Part shown: one piece after another, positions 11,325 through 21,754 of the stretch
Numbering within the stretch: the first letter of the stretch is position 1
Layout: each line of letters opens with the position of its first letter
DNA from: Siphonodentalium dalli
Taxonomy: Eukaryota; Mollusca; Scaphopoda; Gadilida; Siphonodentaliidae
Length of the DNA: 64,000 bases
Assembly (NCBI GenBank): GCA_032622095.1
Contig: CP136065.1
Coordinates: 241,221,530 to 241,285,529, forward strand
Reading direction: 5' to 3'
Program-made: the position numbers and the translations under genes
The notes under the pieces: model-generated
The model's database searches: none
Told to the model about the DNA's origin: nothing
Seen by the model: the letters and a program-made list of their open reading frames with translations, nothing else

Positions 11325-11960
11325 TAGCGAATTGACCATCATTTCTTTGATCATGCCCTGAATCCCTACTCTGGAATCAAGCCTGTAAATAGAGTGTCTG
11401 TCATTTGCAGAATGAGGTCCCCAGAGGGTGAATTTAGTGATGCTACCCCGCATAGCGGGCTAGCATCACCAAATTCACCCTCCGGGGACCTCATTCTGCT
11501 TACACCTCAGCAGAATGAGGTTCCCAGAGGGTGAATTTGGTGATGCTAGCCCGCTATGCGGGGTAGCATCACTAAATTCACCCTCTGGGGACCTCATTAT
11601 GCAAATGACAGACACACTATTTCAAGGCTTGCATTCAAAACTGGCAACTTTTTAATGTTCTGACCTGTTCTGACGGGGAACTTTATAACATGAACAAACA
11701 ATGCATGGAATTTAATTCTTTGTTAATACTTGTTCCTAATCTATTCCACAGTAGGAAGAGATCCCAACTCGAGATTGCATGATTTTGGTGACTTTTGTGA
11801 GCCATTATGCAATAAATATTGAATTGATTACCCAGACGAAATTCCATGATGATGCAAAGACAAACTGGCTCACCAATGTACCTAAATCATGCAATCTCAA
11901 GCTTGGACCTTCACCGACTGAAATACATTGAGGAACGTGTATTAAATGGGTAGGAAACTA
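11325..11960. mobile_element. Family D element interrupted by hAT-like MITE
   Basis: The left part (GATCATGCCCTGAATCCC) and right part (AAAACTGGCAACTTTTTAA, then GATCCCAACTCGAG, then its inverse TCAAGCTTGGACCTTCACC) match family D at 4395-4905. The two parts are separated by the MITE at 11378-11631. Confidence 0.6.
11378..11631. mobile_element. hAT-like compound MITE (family C)
   Basis: TIRs CAAGCCTGTAAATAGAG and its inverse (TATTTCAAGGCTTG). Inside are two inverted modules, each itself palindromic, built from AGAATGAGGTCCCCAGAGGG and GATGCTACCCCGCATAGCGG. No clean 8-bp duplication at this copy; three other copies have one. The frame at 11244-11453 is its by-product. Confidence 0.8.
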
Positions 11961-11985
11961 TCACATAACAAACATACATGTGCAT

Positions 11986-12384
11986 TAACCCTTTACCCAA
12001 CAAACCGGCCAAAACCGGCCAAATAAAGCTTCAACAGCCTAAAATATCTTCGGTCTGTCTCAATAGAACCATACAAATATGGATATCATTGGAACCGGCT
12101 CCTTGACCACATTGTGATAGTTACAGTTATGCCCTGTGCCAATGCATTCTCTTATATATGCGAGTCGACCATAGGTCGCCTCGCATATATAAGAGAATGC
12201 ATTGGCCTAAAAAAAATCTTTTTTTAACACTTTTTACCATTTTTTCTTACATTCTTTAACAATTTTATAATTTTTAATGTGTTAAGCCAATGCATTCTCT
12301 TATATATGCGAGGCGACCTATGGTCGACTCGCATATATAAGAGAATGCATTGGCACAGGGCCCTTCTGTTGGGTAAAGGGTTAA
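11986..12384. mobile_element. TTAA element type I (piggyBac-like MITE) with hairpin cassette
   Basis: TTAACCCTTTACCCAAC at the left and GTTGGGTAAAGGGTTAA at the right. After a roughly 130-bp left region (GCTTCAACAGCCTAAAAT...) come two hairpins starting at CCCTGTGCCAATGC and ending GCATTGGCACAGGG, separated by a T-rich spacer. TTAA target and CCC start are hallmarks of the piggyBac superfamily; no transposase is present. Confidence 0.88.
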
Positions 12385-12529
12385 GCAAGCTGTTCTCTGT
12401 TCGTGTGTAAGGTTTTAGTGCAAATCTCCACACAAGATCTGACATATGGCATCTCTAACTAACCCATGCAAGCAATTACGCCAGTAACTTGACACCGCCA
12501 TTTTGAAAGAAGTATTATCTCCCTTTATA

Positions 12530-12976
12530 GTTTGTGATGTCACGGCCTCACTTGGTTGTTTAAAGTTAAACTGTATCTCGTAAGATAGTTTGTTTTTAGA
12601 TATGAAAATAAATAAAACAGCAGATTGAATGTTTGTTGTGCACAATAAATGATTATCTGCCGTGAATAAATTATAGTTTAAATCGCGAATGATTGATTGC
12701 TTGCCATATTTGCACATATAGAAGTCATGTGAGTTTGGCTTAGATTGTCGCATTCAAATGTTATGCGACCATTAACTTGCCATAAATTAATTGTTCAAAA
12801 TTATAATGTAAATAATCTTGGCTTATTATACACGTATATGTAGCCGTCAATAGGTTGTGTTTGCTTGGATTTTGTGCAGAATAACAAACACGCCGAAATG
12901 ATTTTAGTGTTATAGCCTTTATAAATATCTGTACTAAGAATGAGTAACTAGAAGTGAGGCCGTGACGTCGTGATCT
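12530..12976. repeat. Possible TIR element (GATGTCACGGCCTCACTT ends)
   Basis: GTGATGTCACGGCCTCACTT at the left and its near-inverse AAGTGAGGCCGTGACGTC at the right, about 440 bp apart. Could be a MITE; no target duplication was identified. The frames on the - strand here show no domain. Confidence 0.45.
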
Positions 12977-13139
12977 TATAAATATGGACACGTCATAATT
13001 AGCGGGAGTTTTCTATTACGCGATGTGATATAGTTGTGTTTGAGCGTAACTGAGAAATGAGAGGTGTTTTATCGCACCATGGTTGATATACTATATATGT
13101 TAAAGGCCTGATTTGATGAGGGTTTACTTCCCATTTAAA

Positions 13140-13292
13140 TAAGAGATTACTTGCATTGTTTTTTCAATGTTATAAACTTCCCCATCAGAACATCAAAAAG
13201 TTGCCATGTTTTGACCATGTGGAATATGATTTCTACAGACATAGCCAGAGTAGAGATTCATGCCATGGTCTAATCATATCCATAATCTCACA
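13140..13292. repeat. Family D fragment
   Basis: Matches one arm of the foldback element at 4395-4905: ATAAACTTCCCCATCAGAAC, AAAAAGTTGCCATG, GTGGAATATGATTTCTAC, GAGATTCATGCCATGG. Confidence 0.6.
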
Positions 13293-13319
13293 ATAATGTG
13301 CTTCCTAGTATTTATTTTT

Positions 13320-14109
13320 AGTAAAGTTTAAAAAAAGGCAGTGGCTCCGTTTATGGCACTGTAGATATAGCCGTGGAACTTAAATTTACGCCGTGATGTT
13401 ATTCGGGTTGTTTCAAAGTTGTTTGAAACAATAGTTTTCTGTGTGTCTATAAAATTAGGATTTGAAACACCCTGTGCACGCATTTGGTAGCCTACAGTAA
13501 TGCCCTAAATAATTGACTCCTTAACCATAGCAGAATTGAGAGCTTTCCGATGAATGGCAATAAGCCATATTTCCGACTAAATCCTGAAAAATTATCCATA
13601 ATTATGCGGTGGTTAAGGAGTCGATTCATAAAAAAAACATATTAGAAACTTGATCCCATCCTCTATATATATATAGGCATACCGGACATTGCCTGCGCTA
13701 TTCTCTGAATTTCAGCTGAACTAAATTTGATATTCTTGGCTGTTTGTATCGTTTAGCATACTTATCACATTTGGGGAAAAAACAAATTATAAACCTGTGA
13801 ATATGTACCCTGCACCTGTAAATTATTCGTTACTAGGCAATAGGAAGTCCCTGTTAAACTGCGCGATGTAGCCATTGCTGCATTCGTCATAAGTTATGAG
13901 TATGGTGACGTCACGGCATAAATTTAATATTCGTGATTGTATTTATGGTGCCGTAAATGGAGACACTTCGTTTAAAAAAAATCTTCCTTTATTTTTTTTC
14001 AAAATACTCGAGTTATGACATACATCATGAGTTATGAGTATGGTGACATCACGACATAAATTTAATATTTGTGACTATAATTACAGTGCCGTAAATGGAG
14101 ACACTTCAT
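13320..14109. repeat. Diverged inverted/tandem repeat block
   Basis: Left part AGTGGCTCCGTTTATGGCAC ... TTTACGCCGTGATGTT is roughly inverted at the right (GACGTCACGGCATAAATTTA ... GGTGCCGTAAATGGAGAC). The right module, including ACTTCGTTTAAAAAAAATC, is then tandemly repeated at 14030-14545, where the second copy is interrupted by the TTAA element at 14110. A truncated palindromic MITE (13495-13627) lies inside. Confidence 0.6.
13495..13627. mobile_element. Tc1/mariner-like palindromic MITE, deleted copy
   Basis: CAGTAATGCCCTAAATAATT start after TA. The left arm is cut after CAGCAGAATT and resumes at GAGAGCTTTCCG. The right terminus is lost after GGAGTCGATT. Confidence 0.75.
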
Positions 14110-14509
14110 TTAACCCTTTACCCAACAGAAGGGCCCTGTGCCAATGCATTCTCTTATATATGCGAGTCGACCATAGGTCGCCTCGCATATATAAGAGAAT
14201 GCATTGGCTTAACACATTAAAAATTATAAAATTGTTAAAGAATGTAAGAAAAAATGGTAAAAAGTGTTTAAAAAAGATTTTTTTTAGGCCAATGCATTCT
14301 CTTATATATGCGAGGCGACCTATGGTCGACTCGCATATATAAGAGAATGCATTGGCACAGGGCATAACTGTAACTATCACAATGTGGTCAAGGAGCCGGT
14401 TCCAATGATATCCATATTTGTATGGTTCTATTGAGACAGACCGAAGATATTTTAGGCTGTTGAAGCTTTATTTGGCCGGTTTTGGCCGGTTTGTTGGGTA
14501 AAGGGTTAA
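14110..14509. mobile_element. TTAA element type I with hairpin cassette and identifiable empty site
   Basis: Same element as 11986-12384 in opposite orientation. It sits in the second copy of a local duplication: flanks GACACTTCATTTAA | TTAAAAAAAAGTCTTCCTT correspond to the uninterrupted GACACTTCGTTTAAAAAAAA at 13962-13980. Removing the element and one TTAA restores the empty site. Confidence 0.9.
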
Positions 14510-14519
14510 AAAAAAGTCT

Positions 14520-14950
14520 TCCTTCATTTTTTTTCAAAATACTCGAGTTATGATTTGAAAAGGGACGGTTGGGCGTCCGGGTGTCCTGGTGGTGGCCCTA
14601 ATCCTGTATTACTTAGCCACTTATTGATGGATGTGACAATTTTTGGTATATGATTTTATAACCATGTGTAATAACTGCACAAATAATATCGGGCTCATCC
14701 CGACTCTCTTACCAGAGTTATGGCTCTTATGGCTCTTATGGCTCTATTGATAGCATTTTTATGGCCATTAGCGCGATAACTGAAACAAACATCAACCGAT
14801 TCCTTTCAAATTTGTTATGTGGATCTTTCACAACAATATCTCGATCAAGTTCGAAAAACAGATTTGTGTGGGTTTTTTAACGTGACCTATGGCCCTTAGT
14901 TTGTCAATTTTTTAGTCCATCAACCAACTGCAACATGATCTAGTATCAGT
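14520..14950. repeat. ACTCGAGTTATG-family dispersed repeat
   Basis: Relative of 735-1310: AAATACTCGAGTTATGATTT, GGACGGTTGGGCGTCC, TGGCCATTAGCGCGATAACT, CAATATCTCGATCAAGTTCG. It ends with the GTTTGTCAATTTTTTAGTCC segment also found inside the palindrome at 1461-1753. Confidence 0.6.
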
Positions 14951-14963
14951 AAATCAGTACCAT

Positions 14964-15126
14964 ATGGAGCCCCACATATATAAGAGAATGCACTGACTTA
15001 CAAGATCAAGGTAAATATTGTTAGGCTAACGCATTCTCTTATATATGCGAGTCACGTATATAAGAGAATGATTTGGCACAGGGTTTTCGCAAAAAAAATC
15101 AGGAACTGCCAGTCATGAAAGTGTAA
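14964..15126. mobile_element. Type IV TTAA element remnant with hairpin cassette
   Basis: Two shortened hairpins (CATATATAAGAGAATGCACTG and GCTAACGCATTCTC ... GAATGATTTGGCACAGGG), then CCAGTCATGAAAGTGTAA, a decayed GTCATGAAAGGGTTAA terminus. The left end is lost. Confidence 0.6.
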
Positions 15127-15499
15127 TGTAATGTAAGGATGTTGTCATATGGCACTCATAATATTGATAATGTCGGTACATGTACCGTAAATTTTGTGAC
15201 AAAAATATCCAGTTAAGTCCACGGGTAAAATAAGTATACTGACAATTTTTTGTACTTTCACCAACAATGATAGATCAAACTGTTTGTCATTTATTTCTAT
15301 GTCTGACTTCATTAAAATTTGGTTATACATGAAACAACCTTCAGCGGTGGATGGGAATATGTCCGCTTGGAAATTTTGGCTTGGTGAAAGGGACCCGTGC
15401 TACCCCAATAGCGGAAACAGGATAAATGGGAATTGAATGGTTTATAACAATCTAAATGAATTTTAAAGTGTTTTGATGTCTATTTCGATGGAAGTCAAT
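15127..15499. other. No recognised feature
   Basis: AT-rich intergenic sequence without supported exon or repeat structure. Confidence 0.4.
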
Positions 15500-15765
15500 G
15501 TTATGGTGAAATTACAGACAAATGTCCAGTTAGTCAATTGTTCAATAATAATTTGATTGTAAACATTGGAAAAGTCCAAGCATTGAAAAATAGTCTGAAA
15601 ATCATATTCAGACTAAAATATTTGAACTCACTACACTATTAGCGATGTTTGTTGTCAAATCATTGTAACTGTTTTGTTTACATAACAATGGTATCAACAA
15701 TATCAATAATGAATATAAGAACAATGTTTATCTATTTCTCCATGTTCTTCGTGGTGATGTTTTTA
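15500..15765 (+). repeat. Dispersed repeat (family O)
   Basis: Shares with 27545-27880 the order AAATGTCCAGTTAGTC, AAACATTGGAAAAGTCC, TTAGCGATGTTTGTTG, TAACAATGGTATCAAC, AATGAATATAAGAAC, CTATTTCTCCATGTTCTT. A copy with inverted ends lies at 60813-61205. Confidence 0.65.
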
Positions 15766-16335
15766 CATTGCGATTGTCTTGGCTCACTTTAAAGTTTTCA
15801 TTTGTCACAAAAAGTTTTTAATTGGCCAAATAAAAACTCCAAATTAACTTTTAATATGTCGCCGAATGATTATTTCATTTGGCAGTAAGTGAATAGTATT
15901 TGTCACCAGAGCTTGGTACAAATGGTATTCTGGTGGAATCAGCTATTTCATTTAATGAACTTCAGGGTAACACAAATATTGAAACCAGGACTGTATGGAT
16001 ATTCATTTTAAATGTGCCAAAGATAAAAAAAACTTCCATGTTGGAGAAACCAACTGTTTGTGTATATTCTTATCATCACAGTTCACCCATTGTTAAACTT
16101 TTTCATGTTCATTTATATTGTACAGAGATTTCATGACCATTATCTCATGGAATATGTCAAAGCTTTTTTCATGTCTTCAGCACAGGGACTGCAAAACTTT
16201 TTAGATTCTACTTGATTAACAACCACATGATTCACCCCGATACTTTTCTATGCTATGCTTTGTCACTTTCTGCAAATTAATGCAGAACATGTATATTATA
16301 AATTTATATATACAATGTTGTGTACAATGTGTTTT
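15766..16335. other. No recognised feature
   Basis: Intergenic AT-rich sequence. A 78-codon frame at 15900 has no recognisable domain. Confidence 0.4.
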
Positions 16336-16344
16336 CTTGTACGA

Positions 16345-16560
16345 GCCCTGGTTGTGGTGAAAAGTCATATTGGACGAGACGCGTAACGTCGAGTCCAATA
16401 TATGACTTCACCACATCCTGAACGCTGAACGAGTTTTTATTATCCTGTATATTTATCCAATTGACGTCACCCAGTTCCGATAACTTTTATAAAAGTCATA
16501 TTTGACTCGAATCGAGTTCGATTCGAGTCCAATATAACTTTTGGGAGTCCAATATTACTT
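16345..16560. repeat. Hairpin and CG-bearing inverted repeats
   Basis: GTGGTGAAAAGTCATATTGG, a CGAGACGCGTAACGTCGAG centre, then CCAATATATGACTTCACCAC form a roughly 70-bp hairpin (about 16346-16416). About 85 bp on, GACTCGAATCGAGTTCGATT and CGAGTC form another near-palindrome, followed by two AGTCCAATAT motifs. Confidence 0.65.
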
Positions 16561-16654
16561 TTTCCCAGATTATCATGTGACGGCTTTTTCCCTATCAGAA
16601 ATAGTGTTAGTTAAGGGATGGATAATAAATACATATATACAATGGGGTCACTCA

Positions 16655-16855
16655 CATACCATCATTCACTGTCATCATCGTCATTATCATCGTCGACATT
16701 ATTATCGTCATCACCATCATTATCATCACTATCATAATTATCCTCTTCATCACTATCATCATCACCACCAATTAATATCATCACCATCGTCAACATTGTT
16801 ATCAATCGTCATCATCATTATCCTCACCATAATATAAATCCTATCATCATTCACC
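16655..16855. repeat. CAT/ATC trinucleotide-rich simple sequence
   Basis: About 200 bp dominated by CATCAT / TCATTATCATCG steps. The His-rich frame across it is translated simple sequence, not a gene. Confidence 0.9.
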
Positions 16856-16889
16856 CTCGATTGTAGGAAATAGTAAAAGAAATCCCAGT

Positions 16890-17035
16890 TTAACCCTTTT
16901 TATACCAAATAATGACGATTAGTTCACTTAGAAATGTTCATATAATTAATAAGTTATTCAATGACAATAAGCCGTTTGTTGAACTTATTATCGGAATATT
17001 TCCAACCAATGAAATAGCTGGACTAACCTGGTTGA
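16890..17035. repeat. Fragment of TTAA type V element
   Basis: TTAACCCTTTTTATACCAAAT then GTTTGTTGAACTTATTATC and GGAATATTTCCAACCAATG match the elements at 25502-25757, 25963-26614 and 62855-63000. The right end is lost. Confidence 0.55.
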
Positions 17036-17101
17036 AGAATTATTGCTGTCATCTCTTTTTTTCATCTACAGGGCAATTGACACCTTTTGGACTTTGAACT
17101 A

Positions 17102-17314
17102 CAGTAATGCCCTAAGTAATCGACTCTTTAACCACAGCAGAATTATGGGTAACTTTTCAGGATTTAGTCGGAAATATGGCTTGTTGCCATTCATCGGAAA
17201 GCTCTCACTGAGAGCTTTCCGATGAATGGCAACAAGCCATATTTCCGACTAAATCCTGAAAAGTTACCCATAATTATGCTGTGGTTAAAAAGTCGATTAC
17301 TTAGGGCATTACTG
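17102..17314. mobile_element. Palindromic Tc1/mariner-like MITE (family B)
   Basis: 213-bp near-perfect palindrome, TA-flanked, CAGTAATGCCCTAA ends. Arms run CTTTTCAGGATTTAGTCGG, TGTTGCCATTCATCGGAAAG to a central CTCTCACTGAGAG. A full-length reference copy of the family. Confidence 0.9.
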
Positions 17315-17920
17315 TAATTTGCGATTGGATTTTCCCCAAGCATACACAATGAGATATGTTTTTAGCTTTGACATATATGACTAAAATTTGTGCTGTAATT
17401 TTATATTTTGTGAATAAAAAATGCTAAAATCTTAGCTCTGTCTGTTGTACTTTCATATCATGATCCATCATGGCAGTTGAATTCGGGGAAGATTGTATGG
17501 GTTTTAATGTCACTTCGGATTTGAATTCTTAGATATATGTGATCATATGTTATATGTAGCATGATATCAGATACTTAGCTAAAGCGTCTGTTTTCTGGGG
17601 GTCCGACTCCAATATTTCAAACTGCAATTCCACTTCATGAACCCGACCAAATTAAGCCATATTGCTCTTGACCGAACCAGACAAAGTTTCAAACATATGG
17701 TTTTAAATCCCCCCCCCCTGATTGATTACATGTCATTTTAATATAAACTTGGACTGAGAGTAGGATAGCTTTCATCTAAAAAAAAACACTCGTTTCATTT
17801 CCACTTGTTGAAAATGTTGACCAAGACCCAAATTTTGAGACAACCCCTGGTTTGAAATTCTAACAATGTTGTTTGTAAATAAAGTTTAATTGAGTTTTGA
17901 TGAGTCCTCTTTTGGGTGAA
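17315..17920. other. No recognised feature
   Basis: AT-rich, no supported exon or repeat. Confidence 0.4.
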
Positions 17921-18227
17921 AGAGGTAGGTACCTGGTGGTAACAGGGTGGCATAGTATTTAGGTACCTGGTGGTAACAGGGTAGCATAGTATTTAGGTAC
18001 CTGGTGGTAACAGGGTGGCATAGTATTTAGGTACCTGGTGGTAACAGGGTGGCATAGTATTTAGGTACCTGGTGGTAACAGGGTAGTAGGTACCTGGTGG
18101 TAGCAGGGTGGTAGGTACCTGGTGGTAACAGGGTGGCATAGTATTTAGGTACCTGGTGGTAACAGGGTAGGTACCTGGTGGTAACAGGGTAGGTACCTGG
18201 TGGTAACAGGGTAGCATAGTATTTTTA
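17921..18227. repeat. GGTACCTGGTGGTAACAGGG minisatellite
   Basis: Around ten units of TAGGTACCTGGTGGTAACAG + GG, alternating between a long form (with GTGGCATAGTATT spacer, about 34 bp) and short forms (about 21-22 bp). The reverse-strand frame rich in PPCYHQVP is its translation. Confidence 0.93.
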
Positions 18228-18690
18228 TTTATTTGGCCTAATATTGATCCGATCACACAATCATTAATTTAATACAAGCTCAGTGAATTAACATAGAAGT
18301 TCGGATTCAAATTATTGGTTTGTAATTCAGGAAGTGTAAATGGTTTATAGCACAGACAATAGATTCTATATATATCGTGGGGAATCTGACTATTTTGATT
18401 TCTGTCAAGCCACCCACCACCGCAGACACAATTTACCCTACTGCAGACACAATTTACCCTACCGCAGACACAATTTACACTATTTGTCTGGCAGACCCAG
18501 AAATAGGAACAGGTGGGATGAGTATGTGATTAGTGTAGGCTATTGACATCAGAGTTCCAATTTAAAATACACTGCAGCACTAATGACATTTCCAGAAGAA
18601 GCCATATCAATTGCACATGTGACTGGAAAAAAATGAACAAGAAACCAGAATATCAGTCGCAAAAGGTTGGAAAATCTGGTAAAGATTGGT
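18228..18690. other. No gene; short CCGCAGACACAATTTACCCT triplet repeat
   Basis: Mostly unassigned. At about 18420-18480 three consecutive 21-bp units (GCAGACACAATTTACCCTAC) are present. Confidence 0.5.
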
Positions 18691-19380
18691 TAACGGAAAT
18701 CAAACTTGGCCTGTATTTTATGGTTGTAAACCTGCATACCAAATTTCGTTCCATTCAGTTAACAATAACTAAATTTATCATCCAGAAACAACAATTGAGC
18801 CCAAATTTCAACAAAGGGACTTAATGGTAAAATTAAGTGGCCAGACCAAAAATTTATTTGGACCTTTGTTTTGTGGTCGTAAATCTATATACCAAATTTC
18901 ATTCCAAATAGTTCAGTTGAATTAAAATGATCATCCGGATAGTAATATGAACGGACGGACAGACCGAAAACAATACATCCCATTTTTATACCCCCACTTT
19001 CGAAGAAAATGGGGGGTATACTGGATTGACTGCGTCTCTCCGTCACGCTTTCTCCGTCCGTCCGTCCGACCTCATAACTCGAACAACTATGAACCGATTT
19101 CATTAATTTTTTTGTATGCAATCTCCTTAGGACTGCCTCTCCGCATGATGCTAATGATGCTAATTTTTTAAGTTACGCCTCATTTTCGACTTATTTTGAC
19201 TTAGAAAATTCTGTCCGACTTAATAACTTTAACAAATATGAACCAATTTGAATAATTGTTTCTGTACAAGCTTCTTGTGACACCATATCAATATAATTAG
19301 TCCAAATTTTTCTTTAAAGTTAAAAATCTTTTTTGTTGGGTTTACGGATAATGCGGGTTATGCTAGCACTCGAGTGCACA
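18690..19380. repeat. Diverged short-element cluster with GGACGGAC / TATACCCCC hairpin
   Basis: Contains AAACCTGCATACCAAATTTC-type phrases, ATGAACGGACGGACAGACC, and a hairpin at about 18997-19020 (TATACCCCCACTTTCGAAG / AATGGGGGGTATA), then CCGTCCGTCCGTCCG. The same phrases occur in inverted order at 45215-45990. A common short dispersed element style in bivalves; class uncertain. Confidence 0.6.
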
Positions 19381-19856
19381 CCCCTTGTTAAAACTGGCGT
19401 TTATTTGAATTCAATGTGTCAGACCTGACCATTTGAGACCCATACCATACTTCACTTAACCTCAAAAGAGAAAGACAAATGAAATCCGATGCTGTTTTCT
19501 GTAACATTTTTATTACAAAAGATAAATGGTAAATAAAAAAATAATCTGATCTACAAAAACACGGTCCTGCATTTTATGACACTGAATATGACTTTATCTG
19601 TGAAAGGACTCGATTCTATATGACTTGACGAGGATGAGGCCACAATAAAAAAAAGAATGGATTTTCATTCCATATATTTTTCAAAAAGTGGAGAGGCGGG
19701 GATTTAACTTATTCTTCATATTTTATAAATGCATTATCAGTAACCAAGTTAGCAAGGAATGTTATCAAGTTTGCCCATTATTTAATGGCATTGCTAAATG
19801 CGATTCAATCTTAAATTACTAAAAAGTCATAACTCACAAACGAGATCGGGTTCCAT
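19381..19856. other. No recognised feature
   Basis: AT-rich intergenic stretch. Confidence 0.4.
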
Positions 19857-19857
19857 A

Positions 19858-20020
19858 CAGTAATGCTCTAAGTAATCGACTTCTTAACCACAGCAGAATT
19901 ATGGGTAACTTTTCAGGATTTAGTTGGAGATATGGCAACAAGCCATATTTCCGACTAAATCCTGAAAAGTTACCCATAATTCTGCTGTGGTTAAGAAGTC
20001 GATTACTTAGAGCATTACTG
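19858..20020. mobile_element. Family B palindromic MITE, central deletion
   Basis: TA-flanked CAGTAATGCTCTAA termini. The centre around the CTCTC hairpin loop is deleted, so the arms meet at GGAGATATGGCAACAAGCC. Confidence 0.87.
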
Positions 20021-20260
20021 TATTTTGAACTTGTGGGATAACTTTTTCATATCTGACTTATTACCTTCTGGCCATCAAATCACAGATTAAAAACATATTA
20101 TGGTGAATAAAAATTAGGGGGGGTGGTATCATTTGCCTTATATGAAATAGGTTCATATCATGAAATTTAGATAATTTGCTTATCTCCCTGAACATAATAC
20201 TTCAGTACTTTTTCTGTGTCAGTTTCTCAGATACATCAAACTTGCCGTAACAAGTGCATG

Positions 20261-20697
20261 CAGACCTTGAAATAGCATGTCTGTAATTTGCAGAATGAGG
20301 TCACCATAGGGTGAATTTAGTGACGCTGCCTTGCACAGCAGGCTAAATTTCCCCTCTGTGCCTCATTCTGCTTAGGCCTCATCTTCTGGGAAGTATCTAT
20401 AGTATCAAATTGACATTGTTTTTAGTTACTTTTTTTCCTTTCTGTTCTAATTCTATATCACCTAATTTACAGAAGATAAAATGCATAATCGACGTGACGA
20501 ATGGGTGAACATCACTATCTTCAACTGGGGAACTTCAATCTGATCCTAGGACTCCCTTAGCAGTTGAGGCCTAAGCAGAATGAGGTAACCAGAGGGTGAA
20601 TTGGTGATGCTAGCCCACCATGCAGGATATCATGACTAAATTCACCCTCTGGGGACCGCATTCTGCAAATGACAAACACATACTATTACAAGACTTG
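20261..20697. mobile_element. hAT-like compound MITE (family C), long form
   Basis: Ends CAGACCTTGAAATAGCATG and ACTATTACAAGACTTG, with AGAATGAGG ... AATTTAGTGACGCTG modules at each end. The central 170-bp region (AATTTACAGAAGATAAAATG, CACTATCTTCAACTGGGG) is shared with 32118-32557 and 37646-38028. Flanks AGTGCATG / AGTGGGTA are only partly alike. Confidence 0.75.
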
Positions 20698-20746
20698 AGT
20701 GGGTATGATGGAGACTGAATAAATTGGTAAGCCTGTTTTCAGGTGA

Positions 20747-20966
20747 TTAACCCTTTCAGTGCCAAGTCCGAATTTTGTATCAACCCATATTTCCTTGATC
20801 ATTTTTCAAATTTATTGATTATAATAATGTGATACATTGATGGAAAGGAAAGAGCTCAAAGAGCTCTTTCCATCAATGTATCACATTATTATAATCAATA
20901 AATTTGAAAAATGATCAAGGAAATATGGGTTGATACAAAAATCGGACTTGGCACTGAAAGGGTTAA
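20747..20966. mobile_element. TTAA element type II without cassette; 220-bp palindrome
   Basis: TTAACCCTTTCAGTGCCAAG at one end and its inverse at the other; essentially perfect arms meet at AGAGCTCAAAGAGCTCT. It shares the terminal ~45 bp, through TGTATCAACCCATAT, with the element at 31414-31863. That element continues into the hairpin cassette at exactly this point, while this one does not. Confidence 0.9.
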
Positions 20967-21071
20967 TTTAGTGAAATGCTCATGAACACAGAATAGGTCA
21001 TAAAATAATGCTTTTCAACCTTTCAATGCAAGATATGAGTCTTTTTACATAATGATTATAACAATGAATTA

Positions 21072-21284
21072 CAGTAATACCCTAATTAATCGACCCCTTA
21101 ACCACAGCAGAATTATGGGTAACTTTTCAGGATTTAGTCGGAAATATGGCTTGTTGCCATTCATCAGAAAACACTCACCGAGAGCTTTCCGATGAATGGC
21201 AACAAGCCATATTTCCGACTAAATCCTGAAATGTTCCCCATAATTCTGCTGTGGTTAAAGAGTCGATTAATTAGGGCATTACTG
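21072..21284. mobile_element. Palindromic MITE (family B)
   Basis: TA-flanked, CAGTAATACCCTAATT and TTAGGGCATTACTG ends, full-length arms. Confidence 0.9.
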
Positions 21285-21754
21285 TACATAACATACTTAC
21301 TCATTCAAAACAATCTGTACACAAAACAATGAACGAGGACTAGGGTTGTCATGATTAATAGTCTAGTCAATTAATTGTTGACTATACATATAAATCAACC
21401 ATAATTTTCAGTAGTCAACCATGTGATTAATCGTGACTATTCTTCATTATTGCATGGGAAATCTGGTTTGTCTCCCAGATAAGCGCAGATATTGTGATCC
21501 ACGAAATGGAATGGTAACTTGATTTGTGGATATGTGCAAGTTTTCATTGTTTGCCAGGGATGGCGGGATGTGCAGTCGAGTGATACTGGACACTTTACGC
21601 ATTATGAACTACTACTGATAAGAATTACGAATAGCTAATAGTAGTCGTAAGTTTTTCTGAGAGTCCAAAAACTTTTCGCAGAATTGACTGCGAGTCTGTT
21701 TTTTTGAGAAAATATTGCCGTTCAAACTTCTTGCAACTCACAGTAAGGTGATAT

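Noticed and set aside
14081-14380. Many frames reading ANAFSYICES...LAYIRECIGL or QCILLYMR...YKRMHW across the window
   Set aside because: They are translations of the two strands of the hairpin cassette and recur with every copy. They have no independent start, stop or codon signature of a gene.
16541-16837. Histidine-rich 98-codon frame
   Set aside because: It is the translation of a CAT/ATC simple-sequence region.
17993-18256. Repetitive PPCYHQVP frame on the - strand
   Set aside because: It is the translation of the GGTACCTGGTGGTAACAGGG minisatellite.
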